Shown: positions 16,235-25,377, numbered from the stretch's first letter. The stretch is 64,000 bases of DNA from Clostridiales bacterium (GCA_015071005.1 SVIG01000004.1:1-64000); one strand, 5' to 3'. Notes: generated by a model not told the origin, from the sequence alone. A program made the numbers and translations.

Positions 16235-16249
16235 CGCATGCGCGTATCG

Positions 16250-16281
16250 CACGGGGTTGTAAAAAACAACCCCGTGTTTTT
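16250..16281 (+). terminator. Rho-independent terminator
   Basis: Perfect 11 bp stem CACGGGGTTGT / ACAACCCCGTG, A-rich loop, then five T. Confidence 0.85.
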
Positions 16282-16302
16282 CATTTCCGTAAGAAAAGGT
16301 AC

Positions 16303-16331
16303 TTGCCAAATCGTAGAATTTATGCTATAAT
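16303..16331 (+). promoter_or_regulatory. pcrA promoter, start codon at the predicted transcription start
   Basis: TTGCCA (16303-16308), 17 nt, TATAAT (16326-16331). The ATG is only 9 bases downstream of the -10 and there is no ribosome binding site, so the transcript should be leaderless or nearly so. Confidence 0.7.
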
Positions 16332-16340
16332 ATTCTCGTT

Positions 16341-18785
16341 ATGACACAGTTAGACGAAATTTTAGAAAAATTGAACGACGAGCAGTTACAGCCCGTCTTG
16401 CAAACGGAAGGTCCCGTGCTGGTTTTAGCAGGCGCAGGGAGCGGTAAAACGCGCGTTTTGACGTCGCGTATTGCCTATCTTGTGGAAGAAAAGAGAGTGC
16501 CTGCGGAAGCGATTCTTGCTATCACCTTCACGAACAAAGCGGCGAACGAAATGAAGGAACGTCTTTCGTCCATTTTGGACGTTTCGCGGATGTGGGTGAG
16601 TACGATTCATAGCATGTGCGTGCGGATTATCCGTATGTATGCCGAGGATTGCGGCGTGAACCCGAATTTTTCTATTTACAGCGAAACGGAGCGCAATAAC
16701 ATCATCAAAAAATCCTTTCAGGAATGCGATTATGAGGACGAAAAACTCTTAAAAGCGGTGAAATTCCATATCGCGAACGCGAAAATGCTCGGTCTTTCTC
16801 CCGAGCAATACGGCGAGGAAAACGCAGGCGAGCGGGATATCGAATCGATTGTGAAGGTGTATGCGCGCTATCAAAAGCATTTACACGAGAACAACGCGCT
16901 CGATTTCGACGATCTACTCAACGAAACGCGTAACCTACTCCGTCGCAACGAGGAAGCAAGGGAGTATCTTGGCGGTAGATTCCGCTATATTTTGGTGGAC
17001 GAGTTTCAGGACACGAACTCGGTACAGTTCGAGATTATCAAATATTTGGCGTCCGTACACGGCAATTTGTTCGTGGTGGGCGACGACGATCAGTCCATCT
17101 ACGGTTGGCGGGGCGCGGAAATCGGGAATATTCTCGATTTCGAAAAGACCTTCAAAAACGCGAAAGTTTTTAAGTTGGAGCAAAACTACCGTTCAACCAA
17201 GCGGATTTTGAAGCTTGCCAATGCGGTGATTAAAAACAACCACGGCAGAAAGGACAAAACCCTTTGGACGGAAAACGAGGAAGGCGCGGAAGCGAAGGTG
17301 TACGAAGCGGAAGAAGAGAGTGGCGAGGCGCGCTATATCGCGCAAACGATTGCAGGGCTTATGCGCCAAGGGTATAGTTTTTCCGATTTTGCCGTTTTGA
17401 TGCGGCTCAACGCCCTCACGCGTTCTTTCGAACAAGAGTTTACCGCGGACGGAATACCGTTCAAAGTCTTCGGCGGCTTTAAGTTCTTCGAGCGCAAGGA
17501 AATCAAGGATTTGCTTGCCTACTTGCGGCTTATCAACAACCCGTTCGACAGCGAAGCGGCGCTTCGTATTATCAATTTCCCCAAGCGCGGAATCGGCGCA
17601 AAAACGGTGGAAACGCTGCAAAATTACGCCTTTTCGAATGAGCTTTCGGTGTACGACGCGCTTTTGGACGTCGACGAATTGGGCTTTACGAGCGGTACGA
17701 GAGAGAAGCTTGTCGGCTTTAGGGATTTGGTGAAAAGCTGGATTATCGAGAGTCAAGAAATGCCTGTCAACGAGCTGGTAAAACGGATCGTGGAAGATAC
17801 GAAAATGCGCGAAGCCTATGCCGACGATTCGGACGAAAGCATCAATAAACGCGCGAATATCGAAGAATTTATCACGTCGGTAGAGGATTATTGTAAGCTC
17901 AACCAAGGCGCGACGTTGACGGAATATTTGAACCAAGTCACGCTGTCGACCGACTTGGACGAAATGGACGATGGAAACTACGTTACCCTTGCAACGATAC
18001 ACGCCGTCAAGGGCTTGGAATTCCCTTGCGTAATTCTTTGCGGTATGGAAGAAAATATCCTGCCCGTGTCGCGTGCGGTGGATAACGACGACGATATGGA
18101 AGAAGAACGACGTTTGGCGTACGTAGCCATCACGCGTGCGAAAGAACGGATTTATTTCACTCGTTCCAAGAGCCGCTATCTCTACGGTAAGCGCGAGCCG
18201 ACGATGCGCTCACGCTTCTTAAAAGAGCTTTCTTCCGAAGTGGAATTGCCTCGGGAACAACCGAGAAGATATAGCTACGGCTACACCGACTTCGACGATC
18301 CCGAAAACTACGGAAATTCGGCATACGTAGGGGGCAGGTACGCGTCGAACGATGATTACGGCGGCAGAAAAACGAGCTTTGGCGGCTATGGATATAGCAG
18401 TTCTTCGTATGAAGATAGAAAGCCTTCGCCGGGGAATCGTCCCTTTTATGGCGGCGGCTCGTCTTACGGAAATTCCTATGGGAATTCCTACGGCTCGTCG
18501 AGCAGTAGCTATGGAAAAACGTTCGGCGGCGCGTATGGCGGCAAAGAGAAGAAACCAACGAGCGGTTTTGCCTACGGCGGCGTGGGACACGCGCCGAAAC
18601 CCACGGCAGGCGGCAAAGATTTGAGCGTATTCAAAATCGGCGTGAGGGTCAGCCATCCCAAGTTTGGCGCAGGCATGATTGTCGGTGCGCGCGGCGCAGG
18701 CAGCAATATGATTTTGGACGTCGCGTTTGAAGGCTTGGGCATTAAACAGTTATCGGCAAGTTTAGCGCCGTTGACGGTGGTATAA
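16341..18785 (+). CDS. pcrA: ATP-dependent DNA helicase PcrA/UvrD
   Basis: Superfamily 1A 3'-5' helicase for repair and for clearing proteins and RNA polymerase from DNA. Motifs in order: Walker A AGAGSGKT near 32, TFTNKAANEM (Ia), ILVDEFQDTN (II), GDDDQSIYGWRGA (III), QNYRST (IV), TIHAVKGLEF (V) and VAITRAKERIY (VI). Residues about 640-755 form a low-complexity tract rich in Gly, Tyr and Ser (GSSYGNSYGNSYG). After it comes the usual C-terminal Tudor-like segment (FKIGVRVSHPKFGAG) that contacts RNA polymerase in relatives. Length 814 exceeds typical PcrA mainly because of this tract. Confidence 0.96.
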   Translation: MTQLDEILEKLNDEQLQPVLQTEGPVLVLAGAGSGKTRVLTSRIAYLVEEKRVPAEAILAITFTNKAANEMKERLSSILDVSRMWVSTIHSMCVRIIRMYAEDCGVNPNFSIYSETERNNIIKKSFQECDYEDEKLLKAVKFHIANAKMLGLSPEQYGEENAGERDIESIVKVYARYQKHLHENNALDFDDLLNETRNLLRRNEEAREYLGGRFRYILVDEFQDTNSVQFEIIKYLASVHGNLFVVGDDDQSIYGWRGAEIGNILDFEKTFKNAKVFKLEQNYRSTKRILKLANAVIKNNHGRKDKTLWTENEEGAEAKVYEAEEESGEARYIAQTIAGLMRQGYSFSDFAVLMRLNALTRSFEQEFTADGIPFKVFGGFKFFERKEIKDLLAYLRLINNPFDSEAALRIINFPKRGIGAKTVETLQNYAFSNELSVYDALLDVDELGFTSGTREKLVGFRDLVKSWIIESQEMPVNELVKRIVEDTKMREAYADDSDESINKRANIEEFITSVEDYCKLNQGATLTEYLNQVTLSTDLDEMDDGNYVTLATIHAVKGLEFPCVILCGMEENILPVSRAVDNDDDMEEERRLAYVAITRAKERIYFTRSKSRYLYGKREPTMRSRFLKELSSEVELPREQPRRYSYGYTDFDDPENYGNSAYVGGRYASNDDYGGRKTSFGGYGYSSSSYEDRKPSPGNRPFYGGGSSYGNSYGNSYGSSSSSYGKTFGGAYGGKEKKPTSGFAYGGVGHAPKPTAGGKDLSVFKIGVRVSHPKFGAGMIVGARGAGSNMILDVAFEGLGIKQLSASLAPLTVV

Positions 18786-18800
18786 ATTCAAGTATAGGTT

Positions 18801-18903
18801 CAAGGGAAAACTTCCCTTGCGGGTGTGGGCAGAGCCCATAAGCAGCCCATAAAAGCAAGCTTTGCTTGCGCAGTTTACCGCGTAGCGGTCAGCGCCAACG
18901 GCG
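18801..18903 (+). repeat. String of five mini-hairpins upstream of ligA
   Basis: Consecutive perfect inverted repeats: CAAGGGA/TCCCTTG (18801-18819), TGGGC-aga-GCCCA (18826-18838), GCAAGC-ttt-GCTTGC (18855-18869), ACCGC-gta-GCGGT (18877-18889), CGCC-aac-GGCG (18893-18903). Four have 3 nt loops. No terminator-like T run follows any of them. They resemble the spacers of the octamer arrays but lack the octamers. Confidence 0.8.
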
Positions 18904-18916
18904 TAAAGGGGATATT

Positions 18917-20863
18917 ATGGATAGAAAAAGAGAGCTTGTAGACGTACTCAATAAATGGGCGCACGAATATTACGTGCTGGATAATCCCACCGTTTCCGAT
19001 AAGGAATACGACGCCCTTTACGACGAACTTCGTCGTTTGGAAGAAGAGAGTGGGGAAGTCTATCCCGACAGCCCGACAAGACGGGTGGGCGGCGAGCCGA
19101 TTAAGGGCTTTGAAAAGCATACCCACATCGCAAGACTTTTCAGCCTTGACAAGGCGGTTTCCACGGACGAATTGCGCGCCTTTTTGACGCGTGTGGATAA
19201 AGGCGTCGCAGGGCAAAAGGACTACACCGTGGAATATAAATTCGATGGCTTGACCGTTTGCTTGACCTACGATAAAGGGCAGTTTGTCCGTGCCACGACG
19301 CGCGGCAACGGCGTCGTTGGGGAAGACGTGACGGCGCAGGTTTTGACGATTAAATCTTTCCCCTTGAAAATCAAGTACCAAGGCACGCTCGAAGTGCGCG
19401 GGGAAGCGGTGATCCGTCTTTCCGTACTCGAAAAATACAATCAAACGGCGGACGAACCGCTCAAAAACGCGCGCAACGCGGCGGCAGGCGCGATTCGGAA
19501 TCTCGATCCGAAAATCACCGAAAAACGCCGCCCTGATATTTACTTCTACGACGTCAATTATTTATCGGACGGGGCACCCATGTCCCAAACGAAAGCCCAT
19601 CAGTTCTTGATGGACGAAGGGTTTAAGGTGTTCCCGTATTTCCGCGTATGTCATACGGAAGAAGAGGTAATTGCGGCGATTGACGAGATTGAAAAGGAAA
19701 GAAAAACGCTCGACGTTTTGACGGACGGCGCGGTGATTAAATTGGACGACGCGGAAAAACGTGACGAGCTTGGTTTCACCGACAAATTCCCTCGTTGGGC
19801 GCTCGCGTATAAGTTTGAAGCGGAAGAAGTGACCACGCTATTAAAGGACGTAATTTGGCAGGTGGGCAGAACGGGAAAATTGACGCCGCTTGCCTTGCTT
19901 GACCCCGTCGATTTAGGAGGCGCGACCGTATCGAGAGCGACCTTGAATAACTACGGCGATATTTTGAGAAAGGACGTCAAAATTGGCTCGCGCGTACTCG
20001 TTCGCCGCTCGAACGAAGTTATCCCCGAAATTTTGGGCGCGACGGAGCATTACGAGCATAGCACGGCGGTGGAAAAACCGACCGTTTGTCCTGCTTGCGG
20101 CAGGGCGGTGAGTGAGATCGGCGCGCACCTTTTCTGTCCGAATAAGTTGTGTACCCCGAGAATCGTTGCTGCGCTCGATCATTACGCGAGCAAAAACGCG
20201 ATGAATATCGACGGTTTTTCGGAGAGCACCGCCGAGCAGCTCGTTGCGAAAAAAAACGTGACGAAATATTCCGATTTGTATAAATTGACCGAGCAAGATT
20301 TGGCGGAATTGGAAGGCTTTAAGGATAAGAAAATCAACAATTTGCTCACGGCAATCGAAAAGAGCAAGACCCCGACGCTCGACGCGTTTATCTACGCAAT
20401 CGGCGTGGAAGGGGTAGGCAGGGTCGCGGCGAAAGACCTTGCGGCGCAATTTAAGAGTATGTCCGCGCTCCAAAACGCGAGCTTTGACGAGCTTGTGGGC
20501 TTGGAAAATATCGGCGAGATTACGGCGAGCGCGATCGTGGCGTATTTCCAAGACGAAAGCAATCGGGAAGAGCTTGCCGCGCTCGAAGAAATGGGCGTAA
20601 AACCCACTTGGTCGGAAGAAAAGAAGGAAGGTATTTTTTCTGGTGAATCGGTGGTGTTGACGGGTACGCTCACGGAGTTTAAGCGGAGCGACGCGCAAAA
20701 GCTGATTGAAAGCAAAGGGGGCGTTTGTCAATCGTCCGTCACGGCGAAAACGACCTTGGTTTTGGCAGGCGAAGCGGCGGGCAGCAAGCTCGACAAAGCG
20801 AAAAAGCTCGGCATTCGAATCATCGACGAAGCGGAATTTAAGCGTATGCTCGAAAACGAGTAA
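18917..20863 (+). CDS. ligA: NAD-dependent DNA ligase
   Basis: Seals nicks during replication and repair using NAD. 648 residues, slightly short of the usual 670. The adenylation lysine is in EYKFDGLTV near 110. A zinc finger follows the OB domain (CPACGRAV ... LFCPNKLC), then helix-hairpin-helix repeats (ELEGFKDKKINNLL, GVEGVGRVAAKDL) and a C-terminal BRCT domain (ESVVLTGTLTEFKRSDAQKL). The ATG behind AAAGGGGA is chosen over an upstream start that would read through a mini-hairpin string. It follows pcrA, the pair being a common neighbourhood. Confidence 0.96.
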   Translation: MDRKRELVDVLNKWAHEYYVLDNPTVSDKEYDALYDELRRLEEESGEVYPDSPTRRVGGEPIKGFEKHTHIARLFSLDKAVSTDELRAFLTRVDKGVAGQKDYTVEYKFDGLTVCLTYDKGQFVRATTRGNGVVGEDVTAQVLTIKSFPLKIKYQGTLEVRGEAVIRLSVLEKYNQTADEPLKNARNAAAGAIRNLDPKITEKRRPDIYFYDVNYLSDGAPMSQTKAHQFLMDEGFKVFPYFRVCHTEEEVIAAIDEIEKERKTLDVLTDGAVIKLDDAEKRDELGFTDKFPRWALAYKFEAEEVTTLLKDVIWQVGRTGKLTPLALLDPVDLGGATVSRATLNNYGDILRKDVKIGSRVLVRRSNEVIPEILGATEHYEHSTAVEKPTVCPACGRAVSEIGAHLFCPNKLCTPRIVAALDHYASKNAMNIDGFSESTAEQLVAKKNVTKYSDLYKLTEQDLAELEGFKDKKINNLLTAIEKSKTPTLDAFIYAIGVEGVGRVAAKDLAAQFKSMSALQNASFDELVGLENIGEITASAIVAYFQDESNREELAALEEMGVKPTWSEEKKEGIFSGESVVLTGTLTEFKRSDAQKLIESKGGVCQSSVTAKTTLVLAGEAAGSKLDKAKKLGIRIIDEAEFKRMLENE

Positions 20864-20880
20864 AAGAACAAAACGATAGA

Positions 20881-20910
20881 AAAGCGGAGCGGTTGCGCTC
20901 CGCTTTTTTT
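20881..20910 (+). terminator. Rho-independent terminator of ligA
   Basis: Perfect 11 bp stem AAAGCGGAGCG / CGCTCCGCTTT with a 4 nt loop and a T run. Confidence 0.88.
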
Positions 20911-20983
20911 GTGCTTTTTGCCGAAAAAATTCCGTTTGTTTATAATGAATTATAAAAATCTAAAAAAAGTTGGCAGTATGGGC

Positions 20984-21011
20984 TTGACAAATTGGAAATC
21001 TATGCTATAAT
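20984..21011 (+). promoter_or_regulatory. Promoter of the yicC-gmk-rpoZ group
   Basis: TTGACA (20984-20989), 16 nt, TATAAT (21006-21011), about 40 bases before the yicC start. Confidence 0.75.
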
Positions 21012-21052
21012 GATAGAACTGATAATTTGGGCTTCAAAGGAGAAAAACGTCT

Positions 21053-21928
21053 ATGTTAAGCATGACGGGCTACGGAAAAGGGGAATACGCGGAAAACGGC
21101 TTGGAGCTGACCTGCGAAATTAAGACGGTGAACAACCGTTATTTGGACGTGTCGATTAAAGCGCCGAGAATTTTTGCGTGTTTGGAAGACGTGATTCGTT
21201 CTACGGTGCGCAAAAAGCTTACGCGCGGACACGCGGACGTGTTTATTTCCTTGAAGGATAAACGCGAACGCCCGACGGCGCTTGCGCTCGATATGGCGCT
21301 TGCAAGCTCGTACGTGGCGGCGGCGAAAACCATGAAGGAAGCCTTTCCCGATTTGACGGACGATATCACCCTTTCTTCCGTTTTGCGCTATCCCGACGTT
21401 ATGAAGCAGGAAGATACGCAAAGCTTGGACGAAGAAATGACCAAGGCGCTTGATACCGCGCTTAATATTGCGCTCGACAAACTCAACGAAATGCGCGCAG
21501 TCGAAGGGGAAAAGCTGAAAGCGGATATGCTTTCGCGCGTGGAAACGATTGAAACGCTCGTTGCGGAAATTGCTGCTCGCGCACCTAAGATCGCGCAAGA
21601 GTATCGGGAAAAACTCACGGCAAAGGTAAAGGATTATCTTGACGGCGTACAAGTGGATGAAGGCAGACTTTTGACGGAAGTCGCCGTGTTTACGGACAAG
21701 AGCAATATTGACGAGGAGTTGACTCGTTTGCGCTCGCATATCGAGCAATTCCGTTCGATTTCCGAAGAGGGGATCGTGGGTAGAAAGCTCGATTTCTTGG
21801 TGCAGGAATTTAACCGCGAGGCGAATACGACTTGCTCTAAGAGCAACGACGTAACTATCACGCGTGCAGGGCTTGCGCTCAAGAATGAAATCGAAAAAAT
21901 TCGTGAACAAGTGCAGAATTTGGAGTAA
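21053..21928 (+). CDS. yicC: YicC/YloC-family endoribonuclease-like protein
   Basis: 291 residues with the family N-terminus MLSMTGYGKGE and CEIKTVNNRYLDVSIK, and the conserved C-terminus VQEFNREANTTCSKSND. Family members from E. coli and Bacillus cleave RNA and affect stress survival. The gene is first in the classic yloC-gmk-rpoZ order. The remA gene that usually follows in Bacillus is absent; gmk starts after 3 bases. Ribosome binding site AAAGGAG is in place. Confidence 0.93.
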   Translation: MLSMTGYGKGEYAENGLELTCEIKTVNNRYLDVSIKAPRIFACLEDVIRSTVRKKLTRGHADVFISLKDKRERPTALALDMALASSYVAAAKTMKEAFPDLTDDITLSSVLRYPDVMKQEDTQSLDEEMTKALDTALNIALDKLNEMRAVEGEKLKADMLSRVETIETLVAEIAARAPKIAQEYREKLTAKVKDYLDGVQVDEGRLLTEVAVFTDKSNIDEELTRLRSHIEQFRSISEEGIVGRKLDFLVQEFNREANTTCSKSNDVTITRAGLALKNEIEKIREQVQNLE

Positions 21929-21931
21929 CGT

Positions 21932-22480
21932 ATGAAACACGTATTATTGGCGGTGTCCGGACCTTCGGGGGTTGGCAAGGGCACAATGGTAAAAACGTTG
22001 ATAAGCCGCAGAGAAGACGTCGTAGAATCGGTGTCTTGCACTACGCGCGCGCCGCGCGAAGGGGAAGTGCACGGCAAGCATTATTTCTTCCTTTCTAAGG
22101 AAGAATTTGAGCGCCGTATTGCGGAAAACGACTTTTTGGAATATGACGAGCATTTCGGGAACTACTACGGTACGCCGAAATCGTTTGTCCGCGAGACCTT
22201 GAAAACGAAGTCGGTCATTATGGAAATTGACGTCGTGGGGGCGCTGAACGCAAAAAAGACGTTCCCCGAGTGCGTACTCGTAATGGTAGTACCCCCGTCG
22301 GTGGAAGAGCTGAAACGCCGTTTGTCGGGCAGGGGCTCGGAGACGGAAGAACAAATTTTAGGCAGACTTGCGCGAATGGACTATGAGCTTTCGCATAAGG
22401 ATGAATACGACCATATCATCGTCAACGACGATTTGGAAAAAGCTATCGCGGATTTGATGAAAATCATCGACGGCGAATAA
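21932..22480 (+). CDS. gmk: Guanylate kinase
   Basis: Phosphorylates GMP to GDP with ATP. 182 residues. P-loop SGPSGVGKGTM near residue 9, GMP-binding blocks SVSCTTRAPREGE, HYFF and NYYGT, and the later lid RGSETEEQI. Starts 3 bases after yicC, coupled translation likely. Confidence 0.96.
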   Translation: MKHVLLAVSGPSGVGKGTMVKTLISRREDVVESVSCTTRAPREGEVHGKHYFFLSKEEFERRIAENDFLEYDEHFGNYYGTPKSFVRETLKTKSVIMEIDVVGALNAKKTFPECVLVMVVPPSVEELKRRLSGRGSETEEQILGRLARMDYELSHKDEYDHIIVNDDLEKAIADLMKIIDGE

Positions 22481-22516
22481 ATTTAGAAAAATAACACAAT
22501 AAAGGAGTGAAAAAAT

Positions 22517-22738
22517 ATGATTAACGAACCTTCTGTAGACGTAATGATCAGAAAACTTGGAACGGAAGAAGAACCCATCAGCCGTTATGCGCTTTGCACG
22601 ATCGCGGCAAAACGCGCGCGCCAAATCATCGAGATGGAAAAGAATCTCGGCGTGCACGATTCCACGGGCAAGGACAAGGAGCTTTTGTCCGCTTGTAAGG
22701 ATATTGCGGACGGCAAAGTCATCGTAGCGAAAGACTAA
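22517..22738 (+). CDS. rpoZ: RNA polymerase omega subunit
   Basis: 73 residues with the omega signature SRYALCTIAAKRARQI. Omega binds the beta' C-terminus and assists RNA polymerase assembly. Position after gmk is conserved across Bacillota. A strong AAAGGAGTG precedes the ATG. A terminator follows, so the three-gene unit yicC-gmk-rpoZ is closed. In Bacillus the next gene would be coaBC, which is missing here. Confidence 0.94.
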   Translation: MINEPSVDVMIRKLGTEEEPISRYALCTIAAKRARQIIEMEKNLGVHDSTGKDKELLSACKDIADGKVIVAKD

Positions 22739-22741
22739 ACG

Positions 22742-22773
22742 AATTGTCCTGACGTTTGTCGGGACAATTTTTC
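22742..22773 (+). terminator. Rho-independent terminator after rpoZ
   Basis: 12 bp stem with one G-T pair (22742-22753 / 22758-22769), GTTT loop, T run. Confidence 0.8.
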
Positions 22774-22808
22774 TCACGTGCAAAAATAACGGGCAACAAG
22801 GGGAGCGT

Positions 22809-24983
22809 ATGATAGCGGAAGTCATCGTCGATATAGCGGCGAGTGAAACGGATAGAATATTTGATTATCTCTGCGACGAGAATACCATCGTCGGCAGCCG
22901 CGTCCGCGCGCCTTTTGGCGGTAAGACTGTGCCGGGGTTTGTCATGCGGTTAAAGGAAACGTCTGACGTTCCCGAGCATAGGCTCAAAAGGGTGTATCCC
23001 ACGCCCGACGAATTGCCTGCGCTCAATGCGGAGTGTCTTGCTTTGGCGGACAAAATCACCGCGCGCTACCGCGTACCCAAGGCGCTTACCTTGCGCCTCT
23101 TTTTGCCGTCGGAAATGCGCACGGGTAAGGTGCGCGAGCTTACGCGAAACTATGCGGAGCTGACGATGCCCTTTTCGGAAATGAAATTCCGCGCAGGCTC
23201 GAAAAACCAAATCGGGGCGGCGGAATATTTAGAGAAAAACGGCAAGAGCGATTGCGCATACTTGAATACTCTTTTCCCTGGCGGCGTTTCCGCGTTAGAG
23301 AAAAAGGGGTACGTGAAAATCACGAAAGAGCAAATTTTGCGCGATCCGTACAAGGAAGTTGTGTCCGAAAGCGTAGAGCGCACGCTCACGCCCGACCAAG
23401 AAAGAGCGGTCAAGACGATTGAGACGGATTCTCGCACGGTGCAGCTTTTGCACGGCGTCACAGGTAGCGGCAAAACGGAAATCTATCTTACGCTCATAGC
23501 AAAATGTTTGCGAGAAGGGAAATCCTCGATTTTCCTTGTGCCTGAAATTTCCTTGACGCCTCAAATGCTTTCCCAGCTTCGGGCGAGGTTTGGCAAGCAA
23601 GCGGCGATTTTGCATAGCGGACTTTCCGCAGGCGAGCGTTTCGACGAGTGGTGGCGGTTGCGCACGGGCGAGGCGAAAATTGCAATCGGCGCAAGAAGCG
23701 CGATCTTTTCTCCGCTTGAAAATCTCGGCGTTATCATCATTGACGAGGAGCACGATTCGAGCTATTCGAGCGAGTCCGCGCCAAGATATAATACTTTCGA
23801 TATCGCGCTGCTTCGCGCGAAAAGGAACGGCTGTAAACTCGTTTTGGGGAGTGCAACGCCTGCCGTCGACACCTATAAACGTGCGGTGGAAAGAGAGTTT
23901 TCGCTCATTCGTTTGGACAAGCGTATCAATCAAAAGCCGCTCCCTGAAATCATGATTGCGGACATGCGCCGAGAAGTGCGCAGGGGGAATAGCTCCGCCT
24001 TTTCGGGAGTACTTAAAGAGGAGCTTGCCAAATGTCTTGCGTCGGGTAATCAAGCAATTTTGTTCTTGAATCGGCGCGGCTATTCGCAGACGGTCATTTG
24101 TAAGGAATGCGGCTACGTGGCAAAGTGCGAAGCGTGCGACGTTTCCTTGACTTATCACCGCGAGGAAGACTGCTTAAAATGCCACTATTGTGGCACGAAA
24201 TATAATATGCTTTCCGCTTGTCCCGATTGCGGCGGCAAAAAACTCTCGTACGCAGGTACGGGTACGCAAAGGATTGTAGCGGACTTGCAAAAGCTTTATC
24301 CCACCGCGCGTATTATCCGCATGGATAACGATACGACGAGCGGTAAGGAAGGGCATTATAAGATACTCAAAACCTTTGCCGAGCACAAGGCGGATATTCT
24401 TGTCGGCACGCAAATGATCGCGAAAGGACACGATTTCCCTGCGGTCACGCTCGTGGGGATTTTGGACGCGGATATGAGCTTGCATTTCTCTGATTATCGG
24501 AGCGGTGAGCGTACCTTTCAGCTCTTGACGCAGGTCGCGGGAAGAAGCGGCCGCGCGGAAGAGAAAGGGAAGGTGGTGCTGCAAACGTTCGATCCTGAAA
24601 ACGACGTTTTGCGGTTTGCGACGACGTATGATTATCAAGGCTTTTACGAGAATGAAATTTCTCTGCGCGCGGCGATGGCGTTTCCGCCCTATTCGAAAAT
24701 CGTGCGCGTGCTCGTGACGGGCGAGGACGATAAAAAAACCATCGAAGCGCTGAAAGAAGTGTATTTCGCGCTCGAAAAGATTTACACGGAAAACACGGAT
24801 AAATTCCTGTTCTTTAATAAAATGCGCTCGCCGATTAAACGGATACAAAACAAACACCGCTATCAGGTGCTGATGCGGCTTTCGGATACGTCGGTGCTGC
24901 CTGAAATCTATGCGGCGTGCGCGGATGCGAGAACGCGCGACGTGCTGGTGAGCGTGGAAGAAAACCCTGCGAATTTAAGCTAG
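22809..24983 (+). CDS. priA: Primosomal replication restart helicase PriA
   Basis: Reloads the replisome at stalled forks. 724 residues. The N-terminal DNA-binding domain (DRIFDYLCDE ... VGSRVRAPFGG) is followed by a superfamily 2 helicase core with Walker A GVTGSGKTEIYL near 222 and DEEHDSSY. A two-zinc Cys cluster follows (CKECGYVAKCEACDVSLTYH and LKCHYCGTKY/ACPDCGG), then the C-terminal helicase motifs. The ATG follows AAGGGGAG. It heads a run toward def-fmt-rsmB-rlmN as in Bacillus, but with a large hairpin array inserted before def. Confidence 0.96.
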   Translation: MIAEVIVDIAASETDRIFDYLCDENTIVGSRVRAPFGGKTVPGFVMRLKETSDVPEHRLKRVYPTPDELPALNAECLALADKITARYRVPKALTLRLFLPSEMRTGKVRELTRNYAELTMPFSEMKFRAGSKNQIGAAEYLEKNGKSDCAYLNTLFPGGVSALEKKGYVKITKEQILRDPYKEVVSESVERTLTPDQERAVKTIETDSRTVQLLHGVTGSGKTEIYLTLIAKCLREGKSSIFLVPEISLTPQMLSQLRARFGKQAAILHSGLSAGERFDEWWRLRTGEAKIAIGARSAIFSPLENLGVIIIDEEHDSSYSSESAPRYNTFDIALLRAKRNGCKLVLGSATPAVDTYKRAVEREFSLIRLDKRINQKPLPEIMIADMRREVRRGNSSAFSGVLKEELAKCLASGNQAILFLNRRGYSQTVICKECGYVAKCEACDVSLTYHREEDCLKCHYCGTKYNMLSACPDCGGKKLSYAGTGTQRIVADLQKLYPTARIIRMDNDTTSGKEGHYKILKTFAEHKADILVGTQMIAKGHDFPAVTLVGILDADMSLHFSDYRSGERTFQLLTQVAGRSGRAEEKGKVVLQTFDPENDVLRFATTYDYQGFYENEISLRAAMAFPPYSKIVRVLVTGEDDKKTIEALKEVYFALEKIYTENTDKFLFFNKMRSPIKRIQNKHRYQVLMRLSDTSVLPEIYAACADARTRDVLVSVEENPANLS

Positions 24984-25101
24984 GTGGCGGGCCGCCACGG
25001 GCAAGTTTTAGCGTCTTGCCGTACGTTTTTTAAGGTGGACACGCGTCTGCTTTGAGCGGCGGCTGCGAAACGAGTTTTTAGGGCTGAGCCTTGCTTGGCA
25101 G

Positions 25102-25339
25102 GTGAATTGTTTTCTACCGAAAACGTGAATTGCGCCGCAGGCGCGTGAATTGCAAGGCAAAGCCTTGCGTGAATTGAATTGCTTTCGTAAAAGCAATTCG
25201 TTATTGAAAAATATATAAATAAATCCGCAACGCATTACGCAGTAATGCAATTCACGAAAAGCAGGGCTTTTCAATTCATGGCGAAGCCAATTCACGCGTG
25301 TTGTACACGCAATTCACGAACGCATAGCGTTCAATTCAC
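25102..25339 (+). repeat. Octamer/mini-hairpin array, copy B
   Basis: Four GTGAATTG (25102, 25125, 25145, 25169), central hairpin AATTGCTTTCGTAAAAGCAATT, then CAATTCAC at 25248, 25288, 25310 and 25332 with a CAATTCAT variant at 25272. Spacers pair with themselves: TTTTC-tacc-GAAAA, CGCC-gca-GGCG, CAAGGC-aaa-GCCTTG, CATTAC-gca-GTAATG, GAAAAGC-agg-GCTTTTC, GCGTGT-tgt-ACACGC, GAACGC-ata-GCGTTC. It occupies most of the priA-def gap. The remainder of that gap (24984-25101) holds a GTGGCG-ggc-CGCCAC triloop hairpin and no gene. Confidence 0.92.
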
Positions 25340-25377
25340 ATAACACATAGTTTTACTACACATAAGGAGTATTTACA

